Below the pieces are notes generated by a model. The model searched no databases. It saw nothing but the letters and a program-made list of their open reading frames with translations, and was not told where the DNA came from. Shown piece by piece: positions 11,701-20,760 of a stretch of DNA of 64,000 nucleotides. This DNA is from Chelydra serpentina (taxonomy: Eukaryota > Chordata > Testudines > Chelydridae). The position numbers and the translations under genes are program-made. The stretch's first letter is position 1. The number at the start of each line of letters is the position of its first letter. The stretch is taken from the NCBI GenBank assembly GCA_037349315.1, contig JBAIAC010000007.1, positions 3,348,001 through 3,412,000 on the forward strand. The letters are read 5' to 3'.

Positions 11701-12609
11701 ACGCTTGCTCAGCGCATGGGGCTCTCCAGACCTTGTACTCCCCGGCGCGTACTTCAGGAGGTGAAGGCTGCTTTGCCACCCGCTGCTCGGGTTTACCTCG
11801 ACCGGGTCCTGCGAGAGGGTACGCCCCGCCCTCCCTTCACCCCAAGCCCTCCGGACCTTTTTATTGGGCCCCTGCCCCGTAGACCCAACCGGGTCCCCTG
11901 TCCCTTCACGGTGAGCCGGCTGCACGAACTACAGCCCATCCGCTTCCAGACCGCGCCAAGGAAACATCTATACACGCTCGTGCTCCACACCCTTCATCTC
12001 CTCGCCCTCACGTCCCGCCCCGATACGAAATGGCGGGACCTCCTGCCACCTCTAGAGGGTGAGAAGCCCCGGTGGGCCAGCCTTTACTCCTCCTTAGTCC
12101 CAAGGCCCGCCGGGGACGTCAGTTGGCGGCTCCTTCACGGAGCCGTGAGCACGGGCGTGTACTTGGCGCGGTTCACCCCTATCCCCAACACATGTCCCTT
12201 TTGCGGTGTGAGAGAGACCCTGGCGCACATTTATCTGGAGTGCGCCAGGCTTCAGCCCCTGTTCCGGCTCCTCTTGGACATTTTGTTGAGGTTTTGGTTG
12301 CACTTTTCCCCTCACCTTTTTATTTATGCACTTCCAATCCGCGGCCCCACGAAGTCGCGGGACCTCCTGGTCAACCTCCTCCTGGCCATAGCTAAACTGG
12401 CCATCTACAAAACCAGGGTGAGGAGGTTGGCCGATGGAGGCTTCTGTGACTGTGGGGCCTATTTTCGATCCTCTGTTCGTTCACGCATCCGGGCAGAGTT
12501 CCTCTGGGCAGCGTCCACTGGCTCCCTTGACACCTTTGAGGAGCAGTGGGCACTGTCCGGGGTTCTCTGCTCGGTGTCCCCTTCTGGTTCACTTCTTTTG
12601 ACCCTTTGA
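8689..12609 (+). CDS. Tx1-like ORF2: endonuclease-reverse transcriptase
   Basis: A 1306-aa polyprotein starting at ATG 8689, inside the end of ORF1 in the -1 frame. Residues 1-240 are an APE-type endonuclease: N10 (ATLNTRG), E39 (FLQETH), D144/N146 (GGDFN), D207 (RLDRIY) and D231/H232 (FSDHH). Residues 300-375 are charged and coiled-coil-like. The reverse transcriptase spans about 465-740: KSPGLDG (468-474), NWRPVSLL, D597 in LSLDQEKAFD, RQGCPLSG and the catalytic Y-A-D-D at 697-700. Near the C-terminus a CCHC motif is formed by C1169, C1172, H1180 and C1185 (C-x2-C-x7-H-x4-C), as in L1/Tx1 proteins. The enzyme would nick target DNA and copy element RNA from the nick. All visible catalytic residues are present and the frame is unbroken. 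Confidence 0.93.
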   Translation: MASLLFATLNTRGCRMGLRRSQVLSFLREGGYSVVFLQETHTDPAAEDSWRLEWGDRVYFSHLSVRQAGVATLFSPDLRPEVLGVAEAVPGRLLHLRVRIQGLVVNLVNIYAPTPGPEQLHFYQQASTFLGTLDPRECLVLGGDFNNTLEKRDRSGIEQCPAAADVLREIVEHHSLVDVWRDHHPGDSSTFTFVRVEAHRSHHSRLDRIYLSRFHLSRAHSSSVRLAPFSDHHLATVTASLCAERPGPAYWHFNNSLLEDVGFVASFREFWLAWRGQRHAFPSARRWWDLGKVRARLFCRDYTRGASRRRDATIEQLEREVLELERRLAASPEDPSLCGACREKREELRELEDHRARGAFVRSRIRLLREMDRGSRFFYALEKKRGAKKHVTCLLAEDGTPLTDPVEMCGRAKAFYASLFSPDLTDPNACKVLWDELPTVSTGDRDRLELPLTLAEFSEALRRMPTNKSPGLDGLTVEFYRVFWDVLGPDLVAVWAESLQGGVLPLSCRRAVLALLPKKGDLRDLRNWRPVSLLSTDYKVVAKAISLRLGTVLADVVHPDQTYTVPGRTILDNLYLVRDLLELGCRDGLSFALLSLDQEKAFDRVDHGYLLSTLRAFGFGPQFVGFLQVLYASAECLVRLNWTLTEPVSFGRGVRQGCPLSGQLYALAIEPFLCLLRRRLTGLVLREPELRLVLSAYADDVLLVVQDPGDLVRVEACQAIYSAASSARVNWVKSSGLVVGDGWQASSLPPALQAIRWSAGPLLYLGVYLSATHPSPPENWQGLEGRVIERIRKWTGLLRCLSFRGRALVINQLVLSMLWYRLNTLVPAPGFLANLRTSILEFFWSGLHWVSAGVLHLPLEEGGQGLKCPHTQVHVFRLQALQRLLYGAGSPAWSVLAHAFLRRFRGLRYDRQLLYLHPRGLPRDLYGLPVFYQDLLRTWKLFSATRSVAATEGADLLAEPLLHNPQLRVQVAESPSVRQRLVLAEVTRVGDLLDYDRGDWLDPLTLAQRMGLSRPCTPRRVLQEVKAALPPAARVYLDRVLREGTPRPPFTPSPPDLFIGPLPRRPNRVPCPFTVSRLHELQPIRFQTAPRKHLYTLVLHTLHLLALTSRPDTKWRDLLPPLEGEKPRWASLYSSLVPRPAGDVSWRLLHGAVSTGVYLARFTPIPNTCPFCGVRETLAHIYLECARLQPLFRLLLDILLRFWLHFSPHLFIYALPIRGPTKSRDLLVNLLLAIAKLAIYKTRVRRLADGGFCDCGAYFRSSVRSRIRAEFLWAASTGSLDTFEEQWALSGVLCSVSPSGSLLLTL

Positions 12610-12754
12610 CCGCACTCCCGTTCCTGTTTTTTCATTTTTTGTCCCCCGGAATTACTTGGTATCCAGGTCCTGTGGATCCCTCCCCTTAGGCTGAAAGGGG
12701 AGATCCTTTAGCAGTGGGCGGGCTTCGCCCGCCCACTTCCCGGATCCCAATAAG
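12610..12754 (+). other. 3' UTR and terminus of the Tx1-like element
   Basis: A short 3' UTR of about 140 bp follows the ORF2 stop. It contains ccttaggctgaaaggggag and a perfect hairpin at 12714-12736, and ends cggatcccaa (12741-12750) plus taag. The truncated copy near 59730 also ends aggatcccaa, which fixes the family's natural 3' end. There is no poly(A). Confidence 0.8.
12714..12736 (+). other. 3'-terminal stem-loop of the Tx1-like element
   Basis: gtgggcggg (12714-12722) pairs perfectly with cccgcccac (12728-12736) around cttcg, whose outer C and G can also pair. It sits 14 nt before the ggatcccaa terminus. In several non-LTR families a 3' stem-loop is recognised by the reverse transcriptase; that role here is inferred. 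Confidence 0.75.
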
Positions 12755-12795
12755 AACATACTGGTTCCTTACCACTTTCCTATAGCCATCTGGCC
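12755..12795 (+). repeat. 3' copy of the LINE target-site duplication
   Basis: This is the second copy of the 41-bp repeat (one mismatch, at 12788). The host LTR continues directly after it to gtcaca at 12808. Confidence 0.93.
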
Positions 12796-12812
12796 TTGCC
12801 CCGTCACACCAT

Positions 12813-13990
12813 TTGTGTTGGACGCATGTGGATGACCATCAGACATCCTAACATGGGCCAGCATCCTACCCCATCATCTGACTGCCACAGTGAATGGATA
12901 ACCCGGGCTTTGGTTCCCTGGGCTTGTTTCTGTTGTTGCTGAGTTTTCCATCTGGCGCAAGGAATGTGCCATGGAGAGTAGCCGAGGGACAGCTGAGTTT
13001 GGATATTGGAGAGGCATTTACCATGGATGGAGGTGTATAAACACGTTACTGTTTACCACCTAGCCTTAGGGTGAACAACATGCGATGCAGGATTCGAGCT
13101 GAACGCATGGGCACCAATGTAGGCAGCCCTCGGAGCCTTACACATGTGAGCATCAGGTCGTATTTGTGAGGAAATTGCCCAGCCTGCTGTTTGTACTGAG
13201 CTTCTGTGCCTGTTGTCAAGCGGAAGTGCCAGCCACCACTTATGCAGCCCCGTTGAGGAGTAACTGAAAAACAGCCTCCATATCAGTGCAAAGAGACATT
13301 ATTCCTAGCAATATGGAACAGGAGTGAGTCATCATTTAATGTATCCAGCTTCTCTACAGACTCTGTGAGAGGTCTCTGCAGAACAGGATTTAACAATCTT
13401 GACTCTATGCTTAGGAGGCAGCGTGCAGATGGGAGATAAAGTGTCCTTCCTATCCCAGTCGCTAGTCTAGTTCATAGTCTGTTCACAGTCAAGACCCTCT
13501 TTAACCCTCTCTTCTACCAGGCATTCACAAAATGGAATAACGTCGCTCAAAGTTATTCCTTCCTCACTGAGTCTTGTCTTCTTGTTTCCATTGGGTCACA
13601 TTCACTCACCCTGCTCCTCTGTGCAGACCTACGCATACCATAAGTAGAACTGGTTGAAAACTAAAAACTAGTTTTACAACAAAAGTTTCACATTTCAACA
13701 TTGATTTAATGCGAAAGGATTCAGAATAGACAAATTATTCATGTTTTTTGAAATTTTGCAGGGATTTTTTTTAATCAATTTTTTTTCCAAAATGATGTTT
13801 GACATTTTTTGAGGATCCGAGCCCAGTTTTTATTAAACAAAAAACAAACAAATCCCCCAATAACCAGTTCCAGAATATTTTTGAATAAAAAATATGAAAA
13901 TTTACACCCAAAATGAAAATTTTGGACAATGTCAATAATTTATCATGAAAAAAAATCCACTTTTGAAAAAAAAAAAAGGAACACAACACA
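12813..13990. other. intergenic, AT-rich tail, no gene seen
   Basis: Unique-looking sequence to about 13640, then a strongly AT-rich stretch (13640-13980) with poly-T and poly-A runs and repeated aaaatt/aatttt words. A similar AT-rich composition recurs at 47110-47420. It could be a decayed AT-rich repeat. No coding signal. Confidence 0.4.
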
Positions 13991-14315
13991 TAATTAGATA
14001 GTGGAACTCACTGCCACAAGATGTCATTGAGGCCAAGAACTTAACAGGATTCAAAAAGAGACTGGATAATTATATGAATATCAAGAATATCCAGTTATAA
14101 TAATTCATGATGACACAAATTTTGGAAGGTGTATTAAGCCTCCTGCTTCAGGACTTAAGACAATTTCTAACTATTAAAGAGCTGAAGGACCTGAGCTGGA
14201 AGACAGATTATCTCACAGCTGCCTTCTGATGCATCTGCTGTTGACTGCCATCAGAGACAGGCAACCGGATACGTTATGTGGGTGATCCAATCTGGCAGCT
14301 CCTATGGAATTTTCC
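13991..14315 (+). mobile_element. CR1 LINE, 5'-truncated 3' end
   Basis: It starts in the terminal part of CR1 (agatagtggaactcactgcc, then aagagactggataa) and runs through the 3' UTR. It is degraded. CR1 is the dominant LINE of turtles, birds and crocodilians. The 3' limit is approximate. Confidence 0.65.
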
Positions 14316-15369
14316 CCTTAGGTTATAACCACTTTGCCCAGGGACGGCCTTCGTTCTCTGTCTCAAACAGTGCCAAGCACGTTACCAGCATTTAATTAAT
14401 AATTGATTAAGAAAGCACTGATTGTTCTTGGTGCCACCCTCATTTGTTTCCCAAGATCTAGTGGGCCAAGCTTCCCAAGAGAACTGCTGGCACAAAGGGG
14501 CTGTTACATGAGTGATTTCCCAGTCTGTGCAGATTTCTCAGCCCTTTGGGAGCAGCTGGGCCCAAGGCCTCAAGCGTTCGGTTGAACCGTGCCTCAGGAG
14601 AGATCAGCGTCTTATTTCATCAAGCCCATCTGCCGGCAGCATACCCACATTCAGCTCCGAATCCTCAGACAAGCTGCTGCCACTAACAGCGGAGCTGACT
14701 GGAGATATTTTGAAAAATCAGACTACCGTGCGTAAACATAATGAGAGGATATGGGAGACAGCCATCTCGCTACCAGGCACGTACGGTGCAGGCCTAGGCA
14801 CGAAGGCCCCAATTCTGCAAACACTCATGCACGCGCTTGACTTTAATGGGTCTCCTCAGCTGGGTATAGTTAAGCGCATGTAAAAGTGTTGACACACTCG
14901 GAGCCCACCTTTGTGTTTAAATTTAGGGGGACAGTTGGAAGTTCAAAATATGACACACACCCTCTTTAAATAAATGCATCAGAGCCTATTTTTCCTTAGC
15001 TCCTCCTCATCAGGGATTGCACAGATCACCATGTTAGACAGCTGTCCAGAGCATTTTTGTGAGGGGTGTTTTGTATGTCCGGTTGGTCTATTCATTTTGT
15101 TTAAGCATCAGTAGCCCAGTTCTCATGAGCAACCTGATACCAATGAATTATCATGGGCTTATGGCAGAGACAAACATTCCGTGAAAGGCTGGAACTCTGG
15201 TTCATTCGCCATAGATGTGTGATGGTCCAAGAGGCAGGGGTTAACTAAACAACCACTTGACAATGATTTGGCAATAGGTGAATTATGACCACAGCTTATT
15301 CTGCTGACAAGTACTGCCTCACCCTCTCCATGTGTTCCCCCCTCTCTGGTGCATTTCCTTGCCATCTCT
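14316..15369. other. intergenic, no gene seen
   Basis: Open frames of 60-123 codons have no recognisable domain or neighbouring splice pattern. The segment 14806-14890 (ccaattctgcaaacactcatgc...) resembles the short foldback repeats described in the findings. Confidence 0.4.
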
Positions 15370-15510
15370 TGTCTGATATCAGATTGCAAGCATGTCAGGG
15401 CAGGGACTGTTTTTTTGTTCTGTATTTGTACAGTGCCTAGCACCAGGAGGCCTTGGTGCATGATTGAGGCATGTAGGTACGGAAAGAACAGAAATAATAA
15501 TAATTATTAA
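15370..15510 (+). repeat. ancient SINE/L2-type 3' tail
   Basis: The order 'agattgcaagcatgtcaggg cagggactg', 'tgtatttgtacagtgcctag' and a final AATAAT-rich tail is a widespread amniote repeat tail. Related copies lie at 26525-26640 and about 35660-35720. The family name is uncertain (MIR or L2/L3 type). Confidence 0.5.
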
Positions 15511-17354
15511 TAATAGAAAAATAATTCACCGCCTCATTCACTGTGGATTCGGAGTGATTGCAGGCTACGAAGTATGGGCCACACATTGAACGATGAAGAT
15601 AAAAATAAATCATGAACGGCTGTCTCATCCAACTTGGGCACTAAGCATGAAATTTAGAGGATAAGAATAAGGCTTATGCACCTTGAAATTTAAATCTTCA
15701 AAAAATAAGGCTTCCAGGGGACTTAAGTGGGGCCCCCTTTTGCCGACTCTCTCCATCGGTTTGAATTTCACCTGTAATGAGACAGGAATCCTTCAGAAAA
15801 AATAGCATGTGATCATGTTAAGGACTGTCATAATGCACAGTGGGGAAGAGTTAAAGTTGCTTTTTCTGACTTTGTGGGTTTGACTTTGCAAGTCGATTAT
15901 TCTTTTACTGTAGTTCTTCGGTATACTTTTTTGTATGGCGGCTATATTTTAATTTCAGAATGCAAAGTAGTTTAAACAGAAAGCCCTGGCGTTTGGTTGA
16001 CCATTCCCTGTCCACCATTCCAGTAGTGAAGGCAGGAGGTTCTGTAGTTCATTATTGTATTATGCAGATACTAATGTTTTTATTCATGTTAGGTTTTAGT
16101 GAGATCAGACACGTGGGTCCTGATGTGATGGACACCATGGTACACGTCTACATACATAGATATGCTGTCCTATAGTGTCATTGGAGGTGAGCAATTTCCA
16201 TTTAACTCATATTAGAAAGTTTTTCCAACTATCTGGGCATCAATGGGAGTTAGGCACGTAAATACCTTTGAAAATCTGGGCCGTAGTGATGCGTCACTCG
16301 AGCTGATTGTTTCTAGCCAATTATGCACCGGGATATTTCTTTTTTATGTAACAATAACACTTCTGTTTTAAACATTGCCGTAAACACCTACTGTCATGAT
16401 TAAAAAGCATATAGGTATAACAATAACACAGCCGTGCTTTAGGTTCCTACTGTGGGTTGGCCCCGTATTTGTTTTTATAAGGGTATGTATCTCACCAGGG
16501 CATTGTGAGGGTTAATTAATTAGTGTTTATAAAGTGTCCTGAGCTCCTCAGATGATAGCTGCAATGGTTATTAATAATAGCGATAATTATTACTTTATTT
16601 ATTTGTGTTGCAGAAGGGCAACGGATTAGTATTTCCACAAATGTGGCAAAATGTAAAACTTCATAGGAGTAGCTCCAAAACCAAGATCAGCCATTGGTAA
16701 AACCGTGCTATGTAACTATGAGCGAACTCTTGATGTTAGGCATTCTGTCTTGAGCTCATTGTACTGTTGATGAATATAGTTTATTATCCCTTGTACTATG
16801 TTCCTATGCAAGATGTGCACACAAACCCAGCAGATGGTGTATCCTCTCAGCTCCAGTTGCCATTCGTCAACATGTTATAACTGTATGAGTTCTCTCAGCA
16901 CCAACATAAGGAAATGGGAGATTCTTTGATTGACCATTTATTATGACTGAGTTATAGGATTAACAGATGGCTCCATTTTGTTGGCAGGGAACATTTCATG
17001 TTTGTTTAATTAGCTGCAAGTCGTACTGAAAACTAAAACATGTTACATGCAGATACATAAGCATGTCTGTGAGATGGATCTTTCATGGGGGATGTATAGG
17101 GAGTTGTTGGAAAGTGCATTTCATACAACAGAGTTCCTGACTGGATTTCATATCCCCAAATATAAACCTCCCGAAAAATGGGGGTCTAGTGCATTCATTG
17201 GTTGACTAGAGGTCCTTATCTCACTGATGGTAAGATTTACGGCAATCATTTTCTCCCTTTAAGGGACGGCTGCATATAGTTTCATTACTTTAAATCAAGG
17301 CCTAGACAGTGTCATGAATTTCCCTTGCAGTGCTAAGTAATGGCGAAGATCGAC
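15511..17354. other. intergenic, MIR-like tail near 16490-16600, otherwise nothing
   Basis: The only recognisable relic is at 16490-16600 (gggcattgtgagggttaatta, aagtgtcctgagctcctcag, ending in TTATT-rich sequence), a MIR-type 3' tail. No coding evidence. Confidence 0.4.
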
Positions 17355-17570
17355 ATGGAGAAAGCACTGTGCTAGGCTCACTTCCCAGTTCAGCCACAGA
17401 CGAGGTGTTTTTGTGTAAGTCACTTAACGTATCTGTGCCTCACTTTTTCTAGCTACTTCCCTACCACACGGAGGGGAGGATAGTGACCCTGCTGCTGAGG
17501 TTCACTGTTTGAAAAGCACTGTAAGACCCTGAGATGGAAGAGGCTGTTGAGGTGCCCGTGGTATTACAAT
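17355..17570 (+). repeat. MIR/CORE-SINE relic
   Basis: Shows 'cagttcagccacagacgagg', 'tgtaagtcacttaacgtatc' and 'gtgcctcactttttc', the MIR core order, followed by the tail 'gaaaagcactgtaagaccc'. Confidence 0.65.
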
Positions 17571-18084
17571 GATGAAGCACAAGCCGTGCATGGATTCCAC
17601 ATTTCATATTTTTCCACTGTGCCCCCGTGGGAGACGAATAATTAAAACTTTTGTTTATTTGTACAGAGTTCTCGTCAGATTTCCACTTCTGCGTCTGAAA
17701 TATTTGCTGAATTCTTTAATGTACATGCAGCGCAGTGCTCAGACTCCTTCTGCTGGGCTTTATTTATGTTGTCCGGCAGCCAAGTACTAGGTACATTAAA
17801 ATCTGTGGAGTAAAATCAATATCCTAAAAGCCAAATCTTGCCCTCAGTTACACCCCTGTAGTCCCACTGTGCTCAGTGCTGAGTTAAGCCCTCTATCCCT
17901 ATTGATTCAATCGTGTTGCAGTGGCATAAGTGAGAGCAGAAGTTGACTTAGAGAGTTTGGAACATAAACATCAGAATCAGACCTGCTTCCCCCAGTGTTC
18001 GTGCCCCAAACACCTACCGGGTAAAATGTTATTGATTCTGTGCGGAGTAGAATCAATGCACCGCATTGTCAGGAGGCAGTGCTG

Positions 18085-18290
18085 ACCTAGTGGCTTGGGG
18101 TTAGAGCTGAGAATCAAGCAACCTGGATTCTGTTCCTGGTTCGCTCTGTGATCCTGGGCAAGCTGCTTCACCCCCTGTCTCGGTTTCCCCCGATCTGCAA
18201 TACAAGGCAAAGAAATTGTGCATGTCTGTAAAGTGCTCTGAGAGCTTTACGTGAAAATGCTATGTGCGGGCAAGGCATTATTATCACTGA
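18085..18290 (+). repeat. MIR/CORE-SINE relic
   Basis: Shows 'acctggattctgttcctgg', 'gtgatcctgggcaagctgc', 'gtctcggtttcccccg' and the tail 'gtaaagtgctctgagagc'. It ends with ggcattattatc. Confidence 0.7.
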
Positions 18291-18454
18291 GTGTTCCGCT
18301 TTCTAACACTCCAGAATGGTGCCAGGGAAAAGCTATTGACCACGATGGCAAACCCTGGTCTCCTCGTCGTCTTTGTAGGACTGCTTTTGGGCGCCTAGGT
18401 GCTTGTGTTCCACAGAACAGGATGCAGAGGAATTCTTCCCGTCACTGGTGTCAT

Positions 18455-18615
18455 TAGAGAGACCAGGTGGATGAGAGAATATATTTTACGGGACCAACTT
18501 AGAGACAAGCTTTTGAGCTTACACAGAGCTCTTCTGCAGGATACAAGATATTACCTCCCCCACCTGGTCTCCCTAATATCCTGGGACCAACACAGCTGCA
18601 ACAATACTGCATACA
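18455..18615. mobile_element. short foldback MITE
   Basis: The left arm 'gagagaccaggtggatgag' is mirrored by the right end 'cccccacctggtctccc', followed by 'taatatcctgggacc'. Internally it carries 'acaagcttttgagcttacac' and 'agagctcttctgcagg'. Same family as 21957-22320 and 60025-60118. Confidence 0.55.
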
Positions 18616-18754
18616 TCGGTATCATTGGCATTTGTGCATTCTCCTCTCCCAGGCGTAGTCATTTACAGACAGACAGACGGCAGTGTGGGATGGAGATGTG
18701 GTTGGAGTAAGACAGTGGGCGTGAATGTATTAACCCTGAACTGAGACTGACAAA

Positions 18755-18998
18755 AGCTAGATCTGTCCTAGAGACTTTTGCCGGTATAGCAGTATCAGTT
18801 GGGGGGTGATGTCTTATGACATTTTTATCCTGGCAAAAGGCTATTGTAGACTCAGCTACCGTGGCAATGCTTTTGCCAGTATAGCTGATTTTGTTCAGGG
18901 AACCACTATAAGCTGTGTCTACACGAGGAGGGTTTGCTGGTATAGTCACACTGCCTAGCTACACTGCCAAAGCTTTTCTAATGTAGACTAGGCCTCAA
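18755..18998. mobile_element. non-autonomous DNA transposon relic
   Basis: Contains 'ctataagctgtgtctacacg', 'gggtttgctggtatag' and the right end 'aatgtagactaggcct'. A diverged copy with the same order (gctggtataagctgcacctatg ... aggctaggcct) lies at 25490-25662. It is probably a Harbinger- or hAT-mobilised MITE. The ends are approximate. Confidence 0.45.
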
Positions 18999-19131
18999 AC
19001 ACCAGGGAGATAAATAGTCCTTGCTGAGTTAATGCCATCAACCCCTCTAATACACCTGCTGGGACGGCACATTTAGCACTATGCCCCCAGACCTCTCCAT
19101 GGGCTCTGCGTGTACTCCACTGGTCTACACT

Positions 19132-19336
19132 CAGGGCTGGCTCCAGGCACCAGCAAAGGAAGCAAGTGCTTGGGGCGGCACATCTGAAGGGGCAGCATTC
19201 CGGCCACTCCTGGGGCGGCACCTTTCAAGGCCCGGTTTTTAGGATTTTTTGCTTCGGCAGCTCCGGCCATGGCCTTTTTTTTTTTTTTTTTTTTTTTTTG
19301 CCGCTTGCGGCAGCAAAAGAACTAGAGCCGGCCCTG
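19132..19336. mobile_element. hAT-type MITE
   Basis: Ends are cagggctggctc...gagccggccctg. The flanking 8-bp duplication tctacact is perfect (19124-19131 and 19337-19344). A 26-nt T run is internal. The insertion sits in the left terminus of the Harbinger element, so it is younger than that element. Confidence 0.85.
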
Positions 19337-20029
19337 TCTACACTACAAAGTTAGGTCAATGTAACTCACCTTGTGTCAACCTATATCTGCATGTGTCTAC
19401 ACTCCAGTTTGTCTCTGGCTGAAGTGCTCCATTACAGTGGTGCATTAAAACCGTATCCTGAATGGTGTTGAGCCATGGTCAACGTACTGTGATGGCCGCA
19501 GTGCGAGTATAGACACTGTGCGACCTATGTCAACCCTAACAGTCTTCCAGCATCTGTCCCACAATGCCCAACACTGTCCACTCCGGTCACAGTTGTGAAC
19601 TCTGTTGCCCAGGGGTCACGGAGACCAGAAGCCACCCCCGCGCCTTTAAAACCGCCACATGATTTTGCATGCCTCTTCCTGATTGCCCAGCCTGATGACC
19701 TCACTTAGCAGCTCTCCCTTGTTGTGTGCAACTTTCCAACCAACCATAGCGGCTACACAGTCCACAGGAGCTGCTGCCTGGAGTAGACAGGAGGTATTGG
19801 ACCTCCAGGGCTGTGGGGAGAAGAGGCGGTACAGGCACAACTACGGAGGAGTCGTCAGAAGTGTACACGCCTTAGGGTTGCCAGGTGTCCGGTTTTTGAC
19901 TGGAACACCTGGTCGAAAAGGGACCCTTGGCAGCTCCAGTCAGCGCTGCTGACTGGGCCGTTAAAAGTCCGGTTGGCGCGGGGCTGGCAGGCTCCTACCC
20001 AGCTCCGCGCAGCTCCCAGGAAGTGGTTG

Positions 20030-20216
20030 GCATGTCCCTCCAGCTTCTAGGTGTGGGGGCAGCCACGGGGGCTCTGCATTCTGCCCCCTCCCTAAGCACA
20101 GGCTCCACAGCTTCCATTGGCACGGAACTGTGGCCCATAGGAGCTGCTGGGGCGGCGCTTGTGGGTGGGGGCAGCATGCAGAGCCCCCGTGGCTGCCCCA
20201 CCCGCATGGAAGGACA
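20030..20216. repeat. long imperfect inverted repeat
   Basis: Arms of about 55 bp: 20030-20090 (catgtccctccagc, then gggggcagccacgggggc, then tctgcat) against 20165-20216 (its reverse complement, with atgcagagcccccgtggctg). The centre is a second palindrome at 20108-20149 (agcttccattgg against cccataggagct). Confidence 0.75.
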
Positions 20217-20259
20217 TACCGGCAACTTCCTGGGAGCCGCCTGAGGTAAGCGCCACCCA

Positions 20260-20760
20260 GAGCCCACGCCCCGCAGCCCCTCCTACATCCCAACTTCCTG
20301 CCCCAGACCTGAGCCCCCTCCCAGAGCCTGCACCCTGCACTCCTTCCTGAACCCCAAACCCCTGCCCCAGCCCTGAGCCCCCTCCCACAGTCTGAACCCC
20401 TTGGTCCCATCCTAGAGCCCCCTCCTGCATCCCAAACCCCTCATCCCTGGACCTACCCCAGAGCCCTCACCCCCTCATACACTCCAACCCCCTGCACCAG
20501 CCTGGAGCCCCCTCCTGCACCCCAAACCCCTCATCCCCATCCTGGAGCCCATACCCCCGATGGAGCCCTCACCCCCTCCCACACCCCAACCCCCTGCCTC
20601 AGCCTGGAGACCCCTCCTATACTCCAAATCCCTCGGTCCCCCCCCAGCCCAGAGACTCCTCCTGCACCCCAAACCCCTCATCCCTGACCCCACTCCAGAG
20701 ACCACACCCCAAGCCGGAGCCCTCACCCCCTCCCACAGCCCAACCCCCTGAGCCAGCCCG
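20260..20760 (+). repeat. C-rich minisatellite
   Basis: Irregular units of about 55-65 bp repeat the order 'agagccccctcctgca', 'ccccaaacccctcatcc'. Unit boundaries drift. A reverse-oriented relative lies at 40370-40640. Confidence 0.7.

Larger units (their letters stand above)
4471..12754 (+). mobile_element. full-length Tx1/L1-like non-LTR retrotransposon
   Basis: An 8.3-kb element with a 5' UTR (4471-5836), ORF1 (5837-8716), ORF2 (8689-12609) and a 3' UTR (12610-about 12750) is bracketed by a 41-bp direct repeat. There are no LTRs of its own and no poly(A) tail. It ends in ggatcccaa followed by taag. ORF2 carries an APE-type endonuclease, a reverse transcriptase and a C-terminal CCHC motif. 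ORF1 carries a CCHC knuckle. This layout is that of the Tx1 branch of the L1 superclade. Both frames are intact, so this copy could still be competent. The clade name is from motif recognition; a reverse-transcriptase phylogeny would settle it. Confidence 0.88.
3866..12808. mobile_element. solo LTR split by a later LINE insertion
   Basis: The host LTR runs 3866-4470 and resumes at 12796-12808, about 618 bp when the insert and one copy of its target duplication are removed. It starts tgtgacaaag and ends ccgtcaca, so its ends are TG...CA with inverted tgtgac/gtcaca. The flanking 4-bp direct repeat is ccat (3862-3865 and 12809-12812). The block 'aacccgggcccaccc' near 4012 recurs as 'agcccgggcccaccc' near 22591, so a related LTR lies at 22468-22994. 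No gag, pol or env sequence is present. Solo LTRs form by recombination between paired LTRs. Whether it belongs to a Gypsy-type element or an endogenous retrovirus cannot be decided here. Confidence 0.65.
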
